Shown: positions 36,298 to 48,441, counted from the stretch's first letter. The stretch is 57,006 nt of DNA from Plantago elongata (GCA_036897095.1 JAYMSP010000335.1:1-57006), one strand, 5' to 3'. A program made the numbers and translations. The notes: a model not told the origin generated them from the sequence alone.

Positions 36298-36948
36298 TTA
36301 TAAGCATAACGAATCCATTTATAATCTCTCAAAATTTTGAATATTATAGAATAACATTCAAATTTATATTTAGAATATTTTAGAGTTTGAGGGCTTAAAA
36401 AATGTAATTAGGATAGACCGACGTGATAACTGTACATGACGCATGATATGAATAGGTAAGTAGTCGTCGGCTTGTTGCTGAGTTGTACAGTAGTCATAAG
36501 ATCCTAATTAATCAAGTTAAGAATACTTAGCTTGGAATTACTGATTCTGCTAATGATGCAATGTTAAGACAGTAGCTATAGCTAGCCTATAGTCAATCAT
36601 TTTTAGTTTAATCCTTCCTTAAATTTTCTATATTTGTTAATAAACAACCCTTCACACAATTACAAGTCGTGTCCAAACCACGAATTAAGGACTATAAAAT
36701 ACTACCAAATCATATGTTTACCTAAATTATGATTAAGACTCTTTGTCCCTTTGCTCATATATAGTAGTGTACAATACACTAAAAAAGGAACTGGCAAGGC
36801 TTCCTCCATGTTGTGTTGTGTATTATACAGTAAGTAATTTCATGTATAAATAGGTGTCATCGTATATAACCCTACATCTATGAACTTGTGCTTCTTTAGT
36901 TCGATCACAAAAACTTGTCATTTTACTCCATGTACTTCGAAAACTATA
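36298..36948. other. intergenic sequence
   Basis: AT-rich, no gene or element recognised. Confidence 0.5.
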
Positions 36949-37104
36949 GGGTTGATTGTCATAGTATTTAAATCGGTCCATTTGACTCGATAAAAAGTGA
37001 TTAGGCCTAACATACACTTTAAATACCACCATTTCAATTTCATTCCAAACACAATTTCACCAAAATTCATCCAAATACCCATTCAAATTTTATACCAATC
37101 AGCC
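36949..37104. mobile_element. MITE of the GGGxTGxTTGG family, full-length copy (156 bp)
   Basis: The left end gggttgattgtcatagtat pairs with the inverted right end (ggctgattggtataaaatt). The body shares tttaaatcggtccatttgac and aacacaatttcaccaaaatt with the 50499 copy in reverse orientation, so the two are members of one family with almost the same length (156 and 157 bp). The flanks do not give a clear duplication. Confidence 0.65.
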
Positions 37105-38410
37105 TTTATATCATTAATTTATTAGATATCATGTATAGTACAAACATAGTGAACAATAAACACTCTAAATAAGTAACCATCCTAAGTATTTCCTATCCAC
37201 TTTCAGTGGCGTTCAATTGCTCATGACTCTAGGTTAATCATATATCCAGACAATATTGGTCAAAATTAACAATCATAATAACTTTTTTCATTTTTTTTAC
37301 TTATCAAAGTCGTAAACTCTTTCTGAAAGTAATGGCCCCATTTACTACTAACTTTTCAGCTTCATAAATTTTTATATAAAAATTCGTTACGTGAACGTAC
37401 AACTTTTTAAATAAGTTAGCTGGTTTGAAAAGTTAATTAAATTAATTTGTTGAAAAAAAAGCTACCTCACGAGTTACATTTTTATCAATGTCCAGAATAA
37501 TCATAATTAACATCAAAATTGGTGAGAAAACATTTCTTTTATATCTCGGTGGAAGAAGATATGATTTAGAACCACCTTTTTAATTTTTAATTTGTCTTAT
37601 ATATGGAGGAAAATATTCTTTCATCTATAGTACTACTTTAATTCATAGGCATCAATAAACAATACTACGTATCAGTAAAATCCAAGAGCGGGAGTTAAAT
37701 GTCTATTTGTAAATTTTGTAGTATCACACGTAACTCTTGGGTCCCAAAATTGTCTGCTCATAAACCAATGAGAAAAATCTTCCCAGGTAGGCCCTTAATT
37801 GATATCATCCACGAAAACCCAGATCGCAACCTTAATCATGGCTATAATTAACCCACGACACATTAACCTTATACTCCATAAAAGACAAATGGATAGAAAA
37901 CAACATACATATTTACGAGATTTTACTTTTTACTAGTTTTGTGTTAAATTTACGATGAGTTCGGTCACGAATGTTAGAAGATAGTTTAGTAAAATCTATG
38001 ATTTTCTTTTATAATAGAAAAAGAAGACATTATATGTGTAAGTGTGATTAGATCGATGAGCATGTATAAAACTTAGAGAAATACATTTATGTCATTTTCT
38101 AATATTTAAGAAAATTAGGTATTTTACAAAAATTAAACATTCGGTAATTAAAAGCAAGAGTTATAGCTCCCAAAATAACACGTATTGCAAAGCCTCCTGT
38201 AACTATTAAACAGGAGCAATTAAATTAATTATTTGTATACATCAGCCACCCTAACTTATATGCATGGGTCACCACACGAGTAGCCTATTCTCCACCAAGT
38301 AGCTTCACAATTCCTTCAAAGGTTAACCTCCATTTCTTTTTCTAACTCTCTTCCTATTTTAAAACTATAAGTTTCCATTAATAAATGTGATAAATTGCTT
38401 GGTTTTTGAG
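37105..38410. other. intergenic sequence upstream of WAT1-related copy 3
   Basis: AT-rich; no coding frame with family resemblance. It probably holds the promoter of the downstream gene. Confidence 0.5.
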
Positions 38411-38418
38411 TATAAATT
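38411..38418 (+). promoter_or_regulatory. candidate TATA box of WAT1-related copy 3
   Basis: TATAAATT lies 86 bases before the start codon at 38497, followed by a purine-rich leader (aagagaggaag). Confidence 0.4.
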
Positions 38419-38496
38419 AAAGAGAGGAAGAATATATCTTCAAAGTAGCTAGATAGACTACATTTATAGACTCATATATAGAGGAAGAAAACTAAT

Positions 38497-41400
38497 ATGG
38501 GTGGTGGTGCAAAGGAGGTTGCGGATGAGGTGGTGCCTTGTGCCACCATGGTGGTCGTGGAAGGTTGCATTATCGCGTTAACGATCATGGCTAGCACGGC
38601 CATGGCTCGAGGGATGAGCCCTTATGTGTTTGTTGTATATACCAATGCGCTTGGATCACTCATTCTTCTTCCATACTCATTCTTTTACCATAGGGATAGG
38701 TATGCGATATATTTTTACTCGAACACAAAACTATTGATCATTATATAATAGGGTAACTTAATGTATATTTGTCATCGTTAAGCATTTGTATGAACTTGTG
38801 AGAACGATGTAGAAGTACAAGTTTTAAGCTTGAATTGTTTCTCTTTAATTTTGTTATAGGTCGTCATCGGAGCCATTGTTGACCTTTCCATTTCTTCTCC
38901 GAGTATTCATTCTTGGTTTTATAGGGTAAGTAATTATTTTTATCTCCGAAATTTTCTCACCAATTTTGTGATGTTATTAGTTATTACTAGTTAAAACTGG
39001 CCAACAAATTATGCCTTCTGAAAGATGTTCTTGTTTCTAATTGATGTAGCTCCACTTGTACTTTTGATAATATTAATGAAATATATCGTTCCATTACCTA
39101 AATAGAAGGATGATGAAGTTACTTTGATTAAGAGAAGGGTAGCTTAGTAAATTAGATGGATTTGCTCTCAATATAGGGATTGTGATTTTAATTTAACATT
39201 TGTCTATATAAGTATATGAACATTGATAATTAATTATTTGATGATTAATGATACAAATAAGTAGTTCCACAAATATCATGAAATAATTAAGTCGGTGTTT
39301 TGTAGGGTTACAGTAGCTCAGAACCTTGCATTTGTGGGATTGAGTTATAGTTCTCCAATTGTTGCAATTAGCATGGCCAACCAAGTTCCTGCCATGTCCT
39401 TTATTCTTGGAATTTTTCTCAGGTTAGTTCCTTAAGGTCCTCAATTCTTACATGAATATTTACATATTTCTAATCGTTATATACATTTATATAGTAGCTG
39501 ACTAGCCTCGAATATTAAGATCTAATCAAGATTTAGATCTTATGTTATGCATGAAGCGTGACAAAAAAATGAAAATTTGTAAGAAATAAAAATGTTTACG
39601 ATTACATGTCGATGCATGAAAGTTTAGTTTTACGTACGAACGAATTAGTTGGTTATACATATGAGTAATATCGTCTTAGTCAGAATTACCGAAGTGTAGT
39701 AAATTTTTTTTTTTTGTGTAATTCGTATTTGAAAAAGTATTGGTTGGTAAGATCGTCCACTGTGGTGGACGGTCGTACCATGGTCGTGAGGCCGAAACCG
39801 TGCCTCACGACCAATTTTTCCATTATGGCGACTGTCGTGAAGTGCGGTCGCCACTATTTTTTAATTTTTATTTATAGTTATGTTAATGTGAATATTGAAA
39901 ATTTAGAGCGACAAAAGATGTTTTTATTGAAAATACGAGTAGAATAGTGTAATAGTACAAAACACGAACGTATGTGAACAAAGGTAATATATCTTTATTG
40001 GTCTCGTTTTGTACATCTCGATAAAATATAAACCACGGTACAATTTTATATTTTTTAATTTCAAATTAAGTAAATATATTTTAAAAAATAAAAAAGGGGT
40101 TGGGCCCCACATAGAGCCTAGCCCAAAAACAGAAACTTCATCGGTTTCGATCGAGATGTGGAGCAGTCATGGATACCCATCGTGAACAGTCTAAGGACGT
40201 TGGAATTACACCACAAGCTTTAGCACAGCTAGATTGGATCCAAGATCCATTTGAATCTCCACCAAGTGTGCAGGCCATTGATTGGCCCACACAATTGGTA
40301 TCAAATGGAATCAATCTGCCCCTATTAGATCATTAGAAAAAATATGACCAGCTGGCTTTTTATTAATTAAGGGCAGATCCGGAAATATAATTTAGGATGG
40401 ACTAATTTTAAGGAAGAATTGAAAATATTCGACTATTACTCATAAATAAAAAATAGCACAAATTCTTTTTGTAAGAAATGGACGATGGTAGATTTAGAAC
40501 TCAAATATAATGAGAAAATCTCTACCATTCAACCAAACTAATCACCCCTTAATACTACCACACATACATAATATAGTTGCTTACAAAAAATTTGGGTGGG
40601 CTTGAGCACACCCAAGCCCACACTATGACCCGCCAGTGCTTTTTATGTCAAATGATCAATTAGCTAGCTTGAGTCTCATTGTTGCTTTGTGGTCCTTACA
40701 CATCTGAGTAAGAATGTAGGATTATGATGCTCAACTAGAACAACTAATTATCTATTTAGTATACAATTTGAGTTGAACTATTAGAATTCGTAAATTTGTT
40801 TTGGAACATAACAACCATATCATGTATGAATCTTAATATACACGATTTTAAAAGTATCATGATTATATATTTTTTTGCTGAAATAATTCAGGACAGTGAA
40901 GATAGATTGGAAAAGTTCAAGTAGCCATGCAAGATTAGTAGGCACCTTGATATCCTTCACCGGAGCAGTTTCAGTGACTCTTTTCAAAGGTCCTACAGTT
41001 AGAGGCCACTCTTCTCCCTCACTCTCATTGCAGGCGGCACCGCCGCGTCTACTAGTGTTCACTTCACCACATGAAAATTATTGGATTCTTGGCTGCATTT
41101 TGTTTGCAGCTTCTACATTTACTCTTACCATTTGTAACATTGTCCAAGTATGGAATACTCACCCATCCGGTGACACCCTATCTAATTAATCCATACATAT
41201 TTGTTACAAGGGTTTATACTAACAATATTGTGTCACTTTTCTATTAGGTGGGAACTTTCAAAATATGTTCACAAGTGATGAAAATAATCGCTTTTTATAG
41301 CTTGTTTGGTACACTCCAATCAGCAGCACTAGCTCTCTACATAGAACAAGATGCTAGTGCCTGGAGATTAGACCTCAACTTTGAGCTCCTCATCATCGTT

Positions 41401-41918
41401 TTAACGGTAAGATTGTTGATAAAATGTTTACAGGTCTGAAATTAAATCAGCCTGAATTTCCGAGCATATGATTAATTAACCATGTAATCTTGTGATGGAT
41501 CATCAGGCAATCTTCAGTAGTTTGATACGAAGCAACGTTCAGATATGGTGCACGCAGTTGAAAGGACCTCGTTTCGTGCCAATTTTCAAGCCATGTGGAA
41601 TTGCATATGCAAGTACGTTTGGTTGTGTGCTCTTTGCTGATACTTTTCATTATGGAAGGTACGTCGTAAAGTACATCTTAGTGAAGTTGGGTAAATGAAC
41701 ATGACTTTTTGTGCATAATCTTGTTCATTTGTTAACTTAAATTGAGTTGGTGCAGTATGATGGGAGCATTTATCTGTGGAGCGGGCTACTATACGTCGTT
41801 ATGGGGGCAATTTAAAGATGAGGAGAATATACAAAGAAAGGATAATAGTAATGCAAAGAGTTCTTTATCTGATGAGAAGGTTCCTCTTCTGCAAGAAGAA
41901 GGAGACAATCAAGTATGA
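38497..41918 (+). CDS. WAT1-related (nodulin MtN21-like) EamA transporter, copy 3, 7 exons
   Basis: Third tandem paralogue. Exons: 38497-38699, 38860-38925, 39306-39422, 40892-41147, 41248-41406, 41507-41658, 41756-41918, all GT-AG and in frame, giving 371 residues. The exon order and phases equal those of copies 1 and 2, and exons 2, 5 and 6 have the same lengths as in copy 2. Signatures: MSPYVFVVYTNALGSLILLP, FVGLSYSSPIVAISM, NQVPAMSFILGIFLR, FTGAVSVTLFKGPTV, LKGPRFVPIFKPCGI and the tail EKVPLLQEEGD. It is the most divergent copy: an extra 7-8 codons in exon 4 lengthen the loop around SLSLQAAPPRLLVF, and the NxxPAxxF helix lacks the usual acidic residues that follow. Intron 3 (1.47 kb) carries a GC-rich hairpin cluster. 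Substrate unknown. Confidence 0.93.
39751..39853. repeat. cluster of three GC-rich hairpins in intron 3
   Basis: Three inverted repeats lie side by side: gatcgtccac/gtggacggtc (39751-39774, one mismatch), tggtcgtgaggc/gcctcacgacca (39781-39792 with 39802-39813, perfect 12 bp stem, 9-base loop) and tggcgac/gtcgcca (39826-39832 with 39847-39853). The 100 bp around them is clearly more GC-rich than the rest of the intron. Confidence 0.75.
40485..40550 (-). mobile_element. possible tRNA-like SINE fragment
   Basis: Read on the minus strand, tttggttgaatggtagaga resembles a box A and tttgagttctaaatct a degenerate box B. No tail or target duplication was identified. It lies in intron 3 of WAT1-related copy 3. 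Confidence 0.25.
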
Positions 41919-42229
41919 GTCCAAATAATAGATTTGATGGTTTGCGGAAGATTGAAGAAACTGTGTGCTCTTGATGATATGATAGTTGGATTCTTCAGTG
42001 AATCAAGTGTTCACAAGAAGAGTGCCTTTGTACATAGAATTTGGAAGGATTGTCTTTTTTTCATAGCCTTCCATCTGCTACAAAATTGAGTAGGCAATGT
42101 AGTTTCTTCTTCTATGTAAAAAAATCTTGTGATCTTTGAATATAATGGTGTCAAGTTATGCCGTACCATTGTGTTGTTCATGTTAAAGGGAGTGATTATG
42201 AAGATATGTGAACATTATATGCATCTGGG
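41919..42229. other. 3' region of WAT1-related copy 3
   Basis: The 3' UTR probably ends here; a poly-A-like aaaaaa and aataatggtg-type words are present at about 42115-42150. No other gene is seen. Confidence 0.4.
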
Positions 42230-43159
42230 TAAGCTTTAAATGGGTAGGGTACAACCCGACCCGACCTGAACCCACATAACACCCGTACATATGTAATAAT
42301 GTACGAGTATGTACCCGTCAAACAGGATCCACCTTGTGGAAATAATTCATTCCATATGGGAATAATCATTTTATTTATTGCTAGTATTGTTTTTGCTAGT
42401 ATATGGTCATTTCTTGTTTGTGTTTAGTCTCTTTCTATCCATTAAGTGATTAAGCATTAGCTATTGGTATGCTGCTGTAAAATTTATAACACCTATGTAC
42501 ACAAATCATACAATCATATGTATCATAATTTCAAGATCAAATGAATGAGGAAAAACATTCTTAACAGCAAAATAAAAAGCAGTATCATAAGTTTAATTAC
42601 ACAGTGTTTCATGTCAAGACACTACCCCAACTTAACATTAAATTTTATAATAGAGTCAAAAGGTTTCTCTCAACTTTTCAAGATCTTTGTAATCCTAAAC
42701 AAGCTTCCATGTTCACGTGATGCATATGCACAAGATGAGTATGAATTTAAGTGAAGAAAATTTCAACATCACAAATGAACAATAATTCAATTATTGATTA
42801 GTAGTACCATCAATCGAAACTTACAAAGATCAAGATCATCATCGATTGAAAAAGTGCTTGTACTAATTAACTTATTCCTGAGATCCTAAATTAAACTATG
42901 AATTCATGCAGTTGCAACGAGTTAAAATATGAAGTTATGAATAGCTAATATTCTTACCATAAGTGTATAGTGCTCTCATTATCTATTTCATTCCCTCCAA
43001 GATCATCATCGAAGTCATCACCCTCTTCAAAAATCTCATCAAATGCTTCTACATCCTCGTATGCATCACAATTGCTCAAATCTGCAACAAAAAATTACAA
43101 ACCAAACATGAATAATATAAACTCTCACACATATAATATACCTTCAAATCAAAATGAGC

Positions 43160-44580
43160 ACAACAAGCCACTTACCATCAGGAATCCGATCCATTGAAAC
43201 CATCATAGCTTCGACTATGTCATACTTCAATAGAGAACGTGATTCCGAGATCATCGTACCACTCATGCTAAATGTTGATAGGCAGCCTCTCTTCATTATG
43301 CTTCCACCACTCAAGAACATTCAACGTCATCATATTGAACTTGTCTCCCGTCAAGTATTTCTCCAAACCAGACTTCTTAGCAACATAGGAAGCTTGGGAC
43401 AATCTCTCTAGAGAATACAGTGAAGATCTGAGATTACCCATTGAAGAACTGCTCTCAACTGGCGTAGTTGACGAGCAACTAATGCTACCCCCGTAAGACA
43501 TAAACAATTCATCCAACACATCACGAACCGATTATTGTAAGGCTCAACACCATCACCATAAATTTGAGTATAGTAGAACTCTATTGTTTGTATTTTGAAT
43601 ATGGGGTCAAGCACCACCGTGACATATAAACCCAATGATCATTCTTCCCTATACTTCATACCATCTTCATTTTTTCAGCCTAGTTCCTCAAAAATTGATG
43701 CTTACTCTTTTTCCACTCTAGAATCTTAATGTAGACATCAAATATATCAAAAAAAATAAAAAATATTAGAAGTAGGGTAGGTGTGACCACTTAAGCGATA
43801 GTAGCTTGATAAAAAGGCTGCAGACAATCATGTATGATTTGAGCCATCTTCCACTCATTCGCGATAATCCTTGTAAGATTCTGCCCACCAAACATAAGTT
43901 GCCTTAAGAGGTAGCACTGCTTCTAGCATCATATATGTTGAATTCCACCTGTTCTGAACATTCATATGCACTTCCTTGAGCCCATTTAGTTTGCACTCAA
44001 GTTTTGCATGCTCAAACTTTTGAGCATAAAATCAAACCTATCAACTATTTTAACAATTTCTCTAATGTGATCGAGCACCCCATCAATCGTTTCAAGTCCA
44101 TCATGCACAATGAAGTTTAGAAAATGTGCACTGCATCTCATGTGGAACAAGCTACCATTCAAGCACAAATCATCAACAAACCAGTTCTTCAAATTTTCAA
44201 CCATTACATCGTCGTTTGTTGCATTATCGACAACAATTGAGCCTAGCTTCTTCTTCAATTCCAATGCATAATAACTTCCCTTAGAACCTCAAATAAGTCT
44301 TGCCATGTATGCGGATGTCGACGCTTCTTAAAAGCAACAATCTTATGTATCAAAGTCAAGTGCCATCAATAAAATGAACCGTAACACAACGATATGGTGT
44401 TTTAGAATGAGTCGACTTTCACATGCCAGTAGTTAATGTCGCCCTACTAGTAAGACCATAAAAAATCATGCATATTCATCTTTACACCTTCAAATAGATT
44501 CATGATGTCTTTCCTTATCGTAGCATGGTATGGAAGTTTCAAATGGGGATTCACACCTTTTATGAAGCGAATGAAGTGTC
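43160..44580 (-). pseudogene. hAT transposase (RICESLEEPER-like) pseudogene
   Basis: Minus-strand pieces in family order: CVTVHFIDG (near 44380), then VDNATNDDVMVENLK…FHMRCSAHFLNFIVHDGL (43986-44264), the RWNSTYMMLE motif (near 43930), VVLDPIFKIQTIEFYYTQIYG (near 43600) and LEKYLTGDKFNMMTLNVLEWW (near 43320). The pieces lie in different frames with stops between. The C-terminal dimerisation block (DVLAIPxSTVASESAFS in the family) is missing: after LEWWKHNEERLPIN the frame passes almost at once to a remnant of its end (SESRSLLKYDIVEAM). No BED zinc finger is recognised at the N-terminal side. It cannot make an active transposase. Confidence 0.8.
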
Positions 44581-44796
44581 GGTGTTGAACCAATCACGCA
44601 TAAAGAAAACAGTGAACATAAAATCAATGAACACAAATTAATCGAAATTCATCTGAGAAAATCAATAGAAACCCTCAGTAAGAACAAAAGATGCTTCACA
44701 ATATCGAAGATCGAAACCATCTCATCAATGAACATAAATTTGACATAATCTGATATGCAACCTAAATGATGAGATGTGCAGCTGGAATGTCTCCAT

Positions 44797-44945
44797 TGAT
44801 GAGATGCGAAGCTGATTATGTCGCATGTCGCACTGATCAATTAATTCATCGCGTGCAACAGTCATGTGATGAGATGCGAAGCTGATTATGTCGCCTGTCG
44901 CACTGATCAATTAATTCATCGCCTGCACCAGTCGCATGTCGCGCT
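44797..44945. repeat. subterminal tandem repeat of the hAT element (about 72 bp, 2 copies)
   Basis: A unit beginning gatgagatgcgaagctgatt and containing cgcactgatcaattaattca occurs at about 44797 and again at 44869, with a few differences. A third partial start (gatgagatgtgcagctgg) lies at about 44769. Subterminal repeats in hAT elements are usually transposase binding regions. Confidence 0.75.
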
Positions 44946-46055
44946 TCAAATGAAATCTAATGGTGGAAACACGATCGAATGGAGATGTCGATTATCGCCC
45001 GTTTGCATCTGAAACGGGAGAAGATTTATTTTTCCAATTTGAATGGGTTTGACGGGTATGATTTTACTATACATGTACCAGAGCCTACCCGTTATAAATG
45101 AACGGATCGGGTACGTATAGAGTACCAAAAAATGCTGGGTAGAGACCCGTCGGATTTTTTAACAACCCTACCCATTTAAAAGCTTAAATCTGGGGCAATA
45201 ATTTTAGATGCTAGGGGTAACTATTGATACATACATAGTATAACACATTCTATTAGAGTTACTCAACCTGAAATCTAAAATTCCAGCGAGTAAAAGGTGT
45301 CTACTCAATCCCCATCATGACTCCGGCCTTGCCCACATACGGAAATTGAGTATATCTACTTGATGTACTGATTTCGTAGCACTATAGTTTATTAATCGAG
45401 AAAATTATAGTAGCAAAATAATTTTATCCAAGTAGAACGTTGATACTTTAGCCATTGATAAACAATTTGTTGAATAATATTCAACGACTCATTATTGTAT
45501 TTTAAAGTGAAGATACAATATTTGATGTGTATCTAGAGTGAAGAAATACAATGTAAGATGTATATTTAATATAAAAAAAAATACAATTAAACGTCTACAT
45601 TAGTTCTGTTTTACATAAAAGATTCATCAAGTACTAGTCGGGATTTTTTTTTTAGTACACTATAATGAGACACTTCCAATTTTGATACACTAGAAAGGTA
45701 CTGTTTGATTTTAATACAGAACATCAACCACCCTTGAATACTCCAATCAATTTTCCGGTTAAATTGTTGACGTGGCAACCAAAATACGTATATTGACTGT
45801 ATTTAGTGATTTTGACCCAAAAAAAATATGAGGACACGTGTCACAAGTTCATCAATTTGAATATTTTGTTTTTAAAAATGTAAAATAAAATTATAACATT
45901 TAATTTTTCAATTGTTGGTAAATAAAAAGAATAGTAAAAAATATACTTCCTTCTTCCCCAAATGAATCAATAAGAACCCTAATTTACTTTCTTCCCCAAT
46001 TTATTTCTTTCTTCTTCTAATTCAAATTCACTATAATCTCTATTCATTTTTTTTT

Positions 46056-46954
46056 GAAAATTACATCTACTACCCCTTAAATTGACCCCTATTTCAAAAA
46101 ACAGCCCAGATTGACTTAAATTACAGATATGACCAAAAATAACAAAAGACTCTAAAACTAATTACATCCAGCCCCAAAAGCCAACTGTGAGGCTGATATG
46201 GCGTTGTTGGATGATGAGGTGGCTGAAAAAGTTGTACTTATTAACGAAAATGCCATCCCCTTTTTCTATTTTTGATTTTTTTAAATTCCTTTTCTCCTTT
46301 TTCTTTTCTTTTCTCTTTTCTTTAATTTTTCAATATCCATTTCATTACAAACCTAGTCCCTAATCTTAATCCAATTCACCAAAACACACCCACTACTTTT
46401 CTGTAAAAGTCCAATCAAGTCACTAAACTTTATTTCGAACAATGACACCAATAAAACTCCATAATCATCACTCTCAAATCCCCATCTTCGCCAACAACAA
46501 CAAATCGGAGTTTAGGAGCTCGAAATCAAAACTTTTAAAGCTCAAAATCGGAGCTTATAAAGCTCTTGCCGGACAGTTGTCTGGGAGCTGCAAGACCAGC
46601 TCCGGCGAGCTATAGATCTGCAGCTCGTCGGAGCTGCTACAGCTGCTCCATTGGAGCTACAATTTGCAGCTTCAATGGAGTTCTTTTAGGTGGAGGGGTG
46701 AAGAGGATGAATAGAGAAAGATGAGAGTTTTCTTTTTCTAACTTTATTTATTTTAATTTTTTTAATAGAATTTAGTGTCACTTTTCTTTAATTGAGAGAG
46801 AGAGAGGGGTAAAATTTCATGTTGGAGAGAGAAAGATGATGTGGAGAGTTGGTCAACGAAAATAAGCTCGAGGGGGCTATATACGTATTTGTCGCCAATT
46901 TGGGAGGTTTTCTGTAATTGGTCCAAATTTAAGGGGTGCTATATGTAATTCACC
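46056..46954. mobile_element. Mutator-like non-autonomous element nested in the larger TIR element
   Basis: The left end (gaaaattacatctactacccc) and the inverted right end (ggtgaattacatatagcacccc) match, and the similarity continues through aaatt and the ttctgtaatt/aaacagcc region for about 60 bases. Direct repeats of the form ATTTTTTTT flank it (46046-46055 and 46955-46963), compatible with a 9-10 bp duplication, although T runs are weak evidence. There is no transposase. Confidence 0.6.
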
Positions 46955-47556
46955 ATTTTTTTTATGTTCTTTTGAGAATAAAAGTCTAATATTAAAGAAA
47001 AATTAACAAGCTTCAGTTACATCACTTTGGAACCAAGCACATTGTGGTGCCAAATCTATCCTTAATTAAAGTATTAACTAGACATTCAGGAGGAGTTCGT
47101 CGGAGTTGCTACAGCTGCTCCATTGGAGCTGCGATTTGCAGCTCCAATGGAGATTTTTTAGGTGGAGGGTTGAAGAAGATGATGAGAGAATGATGAGGAT
47201 TTTCTTTTTTTAATTTTTAAATTATTTTTTTAATAGAATTTAGTTTCACTTTTCTTTAATTGAAAGAGAGAGGTAAAATCCATGTTGGAGAGAGAAAGAT
47301 GATGTGGAGAGTTGGTCAACAGAAATGAGTTCGAGGGGGCTATCTGTATTTCTCGCCAATCTGGGGGGTTTTCTGTAATTGGCCCAAATTTAAGGGGTGT
47401 TATATGTAATTCGCCCTTTTTAATGTTATTTTGAGAATAAAAGTCTAATATTAAAGCAAAATTAACAAGCTTCAGTTGCATCACTTTGGAACCAAGCACT
47501 TTGTGGTGCCAAAATCTATCCTTAATTAAAGTATTAACTAGACATTCAGGAGGAGT
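46625..47556. repeat. tandem duplication, 472 bp and 460 bp copies
   Basis: Copy 1 (46625-47096) starts tcgtcggagctgctacagct and copy 2 (47097-47556) starts tcgtcggagttgctacagct. Both contain gagagagaaagatgatgtgg, the aaatttaaggggtg transposon end and gaaccaagcac, and both end at attcaggaggag. The breakpoint lies in host sequence to the right of the nested Mutator-like element, so half of that element plus flank was duplicated. Confidence 0.88.
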
Positions 47557-48349
47557 AGTACAAATACGAGCCAAAAGATTTACATCATTACAAAAGTCGG
47601 AACTATATTTTTCCTAGGTTGACACCCTAATCGACTATTTTCTTCACTTCTACCTTCTGTTTCATTATCTTCTTCTTTATCAGTAACCAATGAATTTAAC
47701 GAGGCATTGGGTCAGATTAACAACCTATTCTACGTGCACAAACGCTAACTTTTGATTCCTTTAAAACTCAGCTAACAACAGATCCAATTTTGCATGGAAT
47801 ACAATTCTAACACATCAAAACACCATAGGGAGGTGGGTGATTGATCGCATAATCGACGTATCGATACAAGTCGAGTGTAGAGAAAGAGATGAAGAGACGG
47901 CGTATTTATGGAAGAATCAATTAAAGTATTGAACAACCCAAATCATGGAAGAAACAACTCAAATCTTTCCTCCTTATTCTTCTTCTTAAAATTTCATTCT
48001 TCCATGGAAGCATGAAAGATCTTCCATGGAAGCTCACAATAAAGTTCCATGGCAGGAAGCTAGAAACTCCGACTGAGCTCCCAACAATGAGTTTCGACGA
48101 GCTCCCCGTTGGAAGCACTGGAGATTCTTGAGCTTCCATGGATCCAACCATTTTTTTTATATATCACAAGTATATTCAAAATTATAATATATATATTTTC
48201 ATAGTTTTATAATTTTATTTACAATTTAAATTAATTCTTAAAATAAATATTTAATTACTTATTCAATCAATATACAATATTAGGCGCCAAAAATGCATCT
48301 CTGGCAGACACATCACCAATTTTACAGATAAATTAATTGAAGTATTTAA
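47557..48349. other. interior of the 2.8 kb TIR element
   Basis: No coding frame of a known family. Words like cttccatggaagc recur near 48000-48140. Confidence 0.45.
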
Positions 48350-48441
48350 ATTTCAGGGGTGGTTGATGTTTTGTACTGAAATCGGACAATACCATTTTAC
48401 ATTCTATTGTATCAAAATTAGCAGTGTTTCATTGTTGTGTA

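Larger units (their letters stand above)
42230..45186 (-). mobile_element. hAT-superfamily DNA transposon, defective, with terminal inverted repeats
   Basis: The left end TAAGCTTTAAATGGGTAGGG and the right end (atttaaaagctta side) are inverted copies with one extra T on the right. Flanking words CATCTGGG (42222-42229) and AATCTGGG (45187-45194) match at 7 of 8 positions, the 8 bp duplication size of hAT elements. The ends read GGGTAGGGT, and the subterminal parts carry acccg/cgggt repeats. The interior holds a broken minus-strand transposase. Length 2,957 bp. The element lies just downstream of WAT1-related copy 3. Confidence 0.85.
45656..48441. mobile_element. TIR element, about 2.8 kb, Mutator-like by its long ends
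   Basis: The left end (tacactataatgagacac) and the inverted right end (tacacaacaatgaaacac) match along about 85 bases, including aattttgatacactagaa and acatcaaccaccc. No transposase frame was recognised. The flanks are T/A-rich and do not give a clear duplication, so the class is inferred from the TIR length. It contains the smaller element at 46056 and the duplication at 46625. Confidence 0.6.

Noticed and set aside
43154-43411. Plus-strand 85-codon frame
   Set aside because: It is the complement of the hAT transposase remnant.
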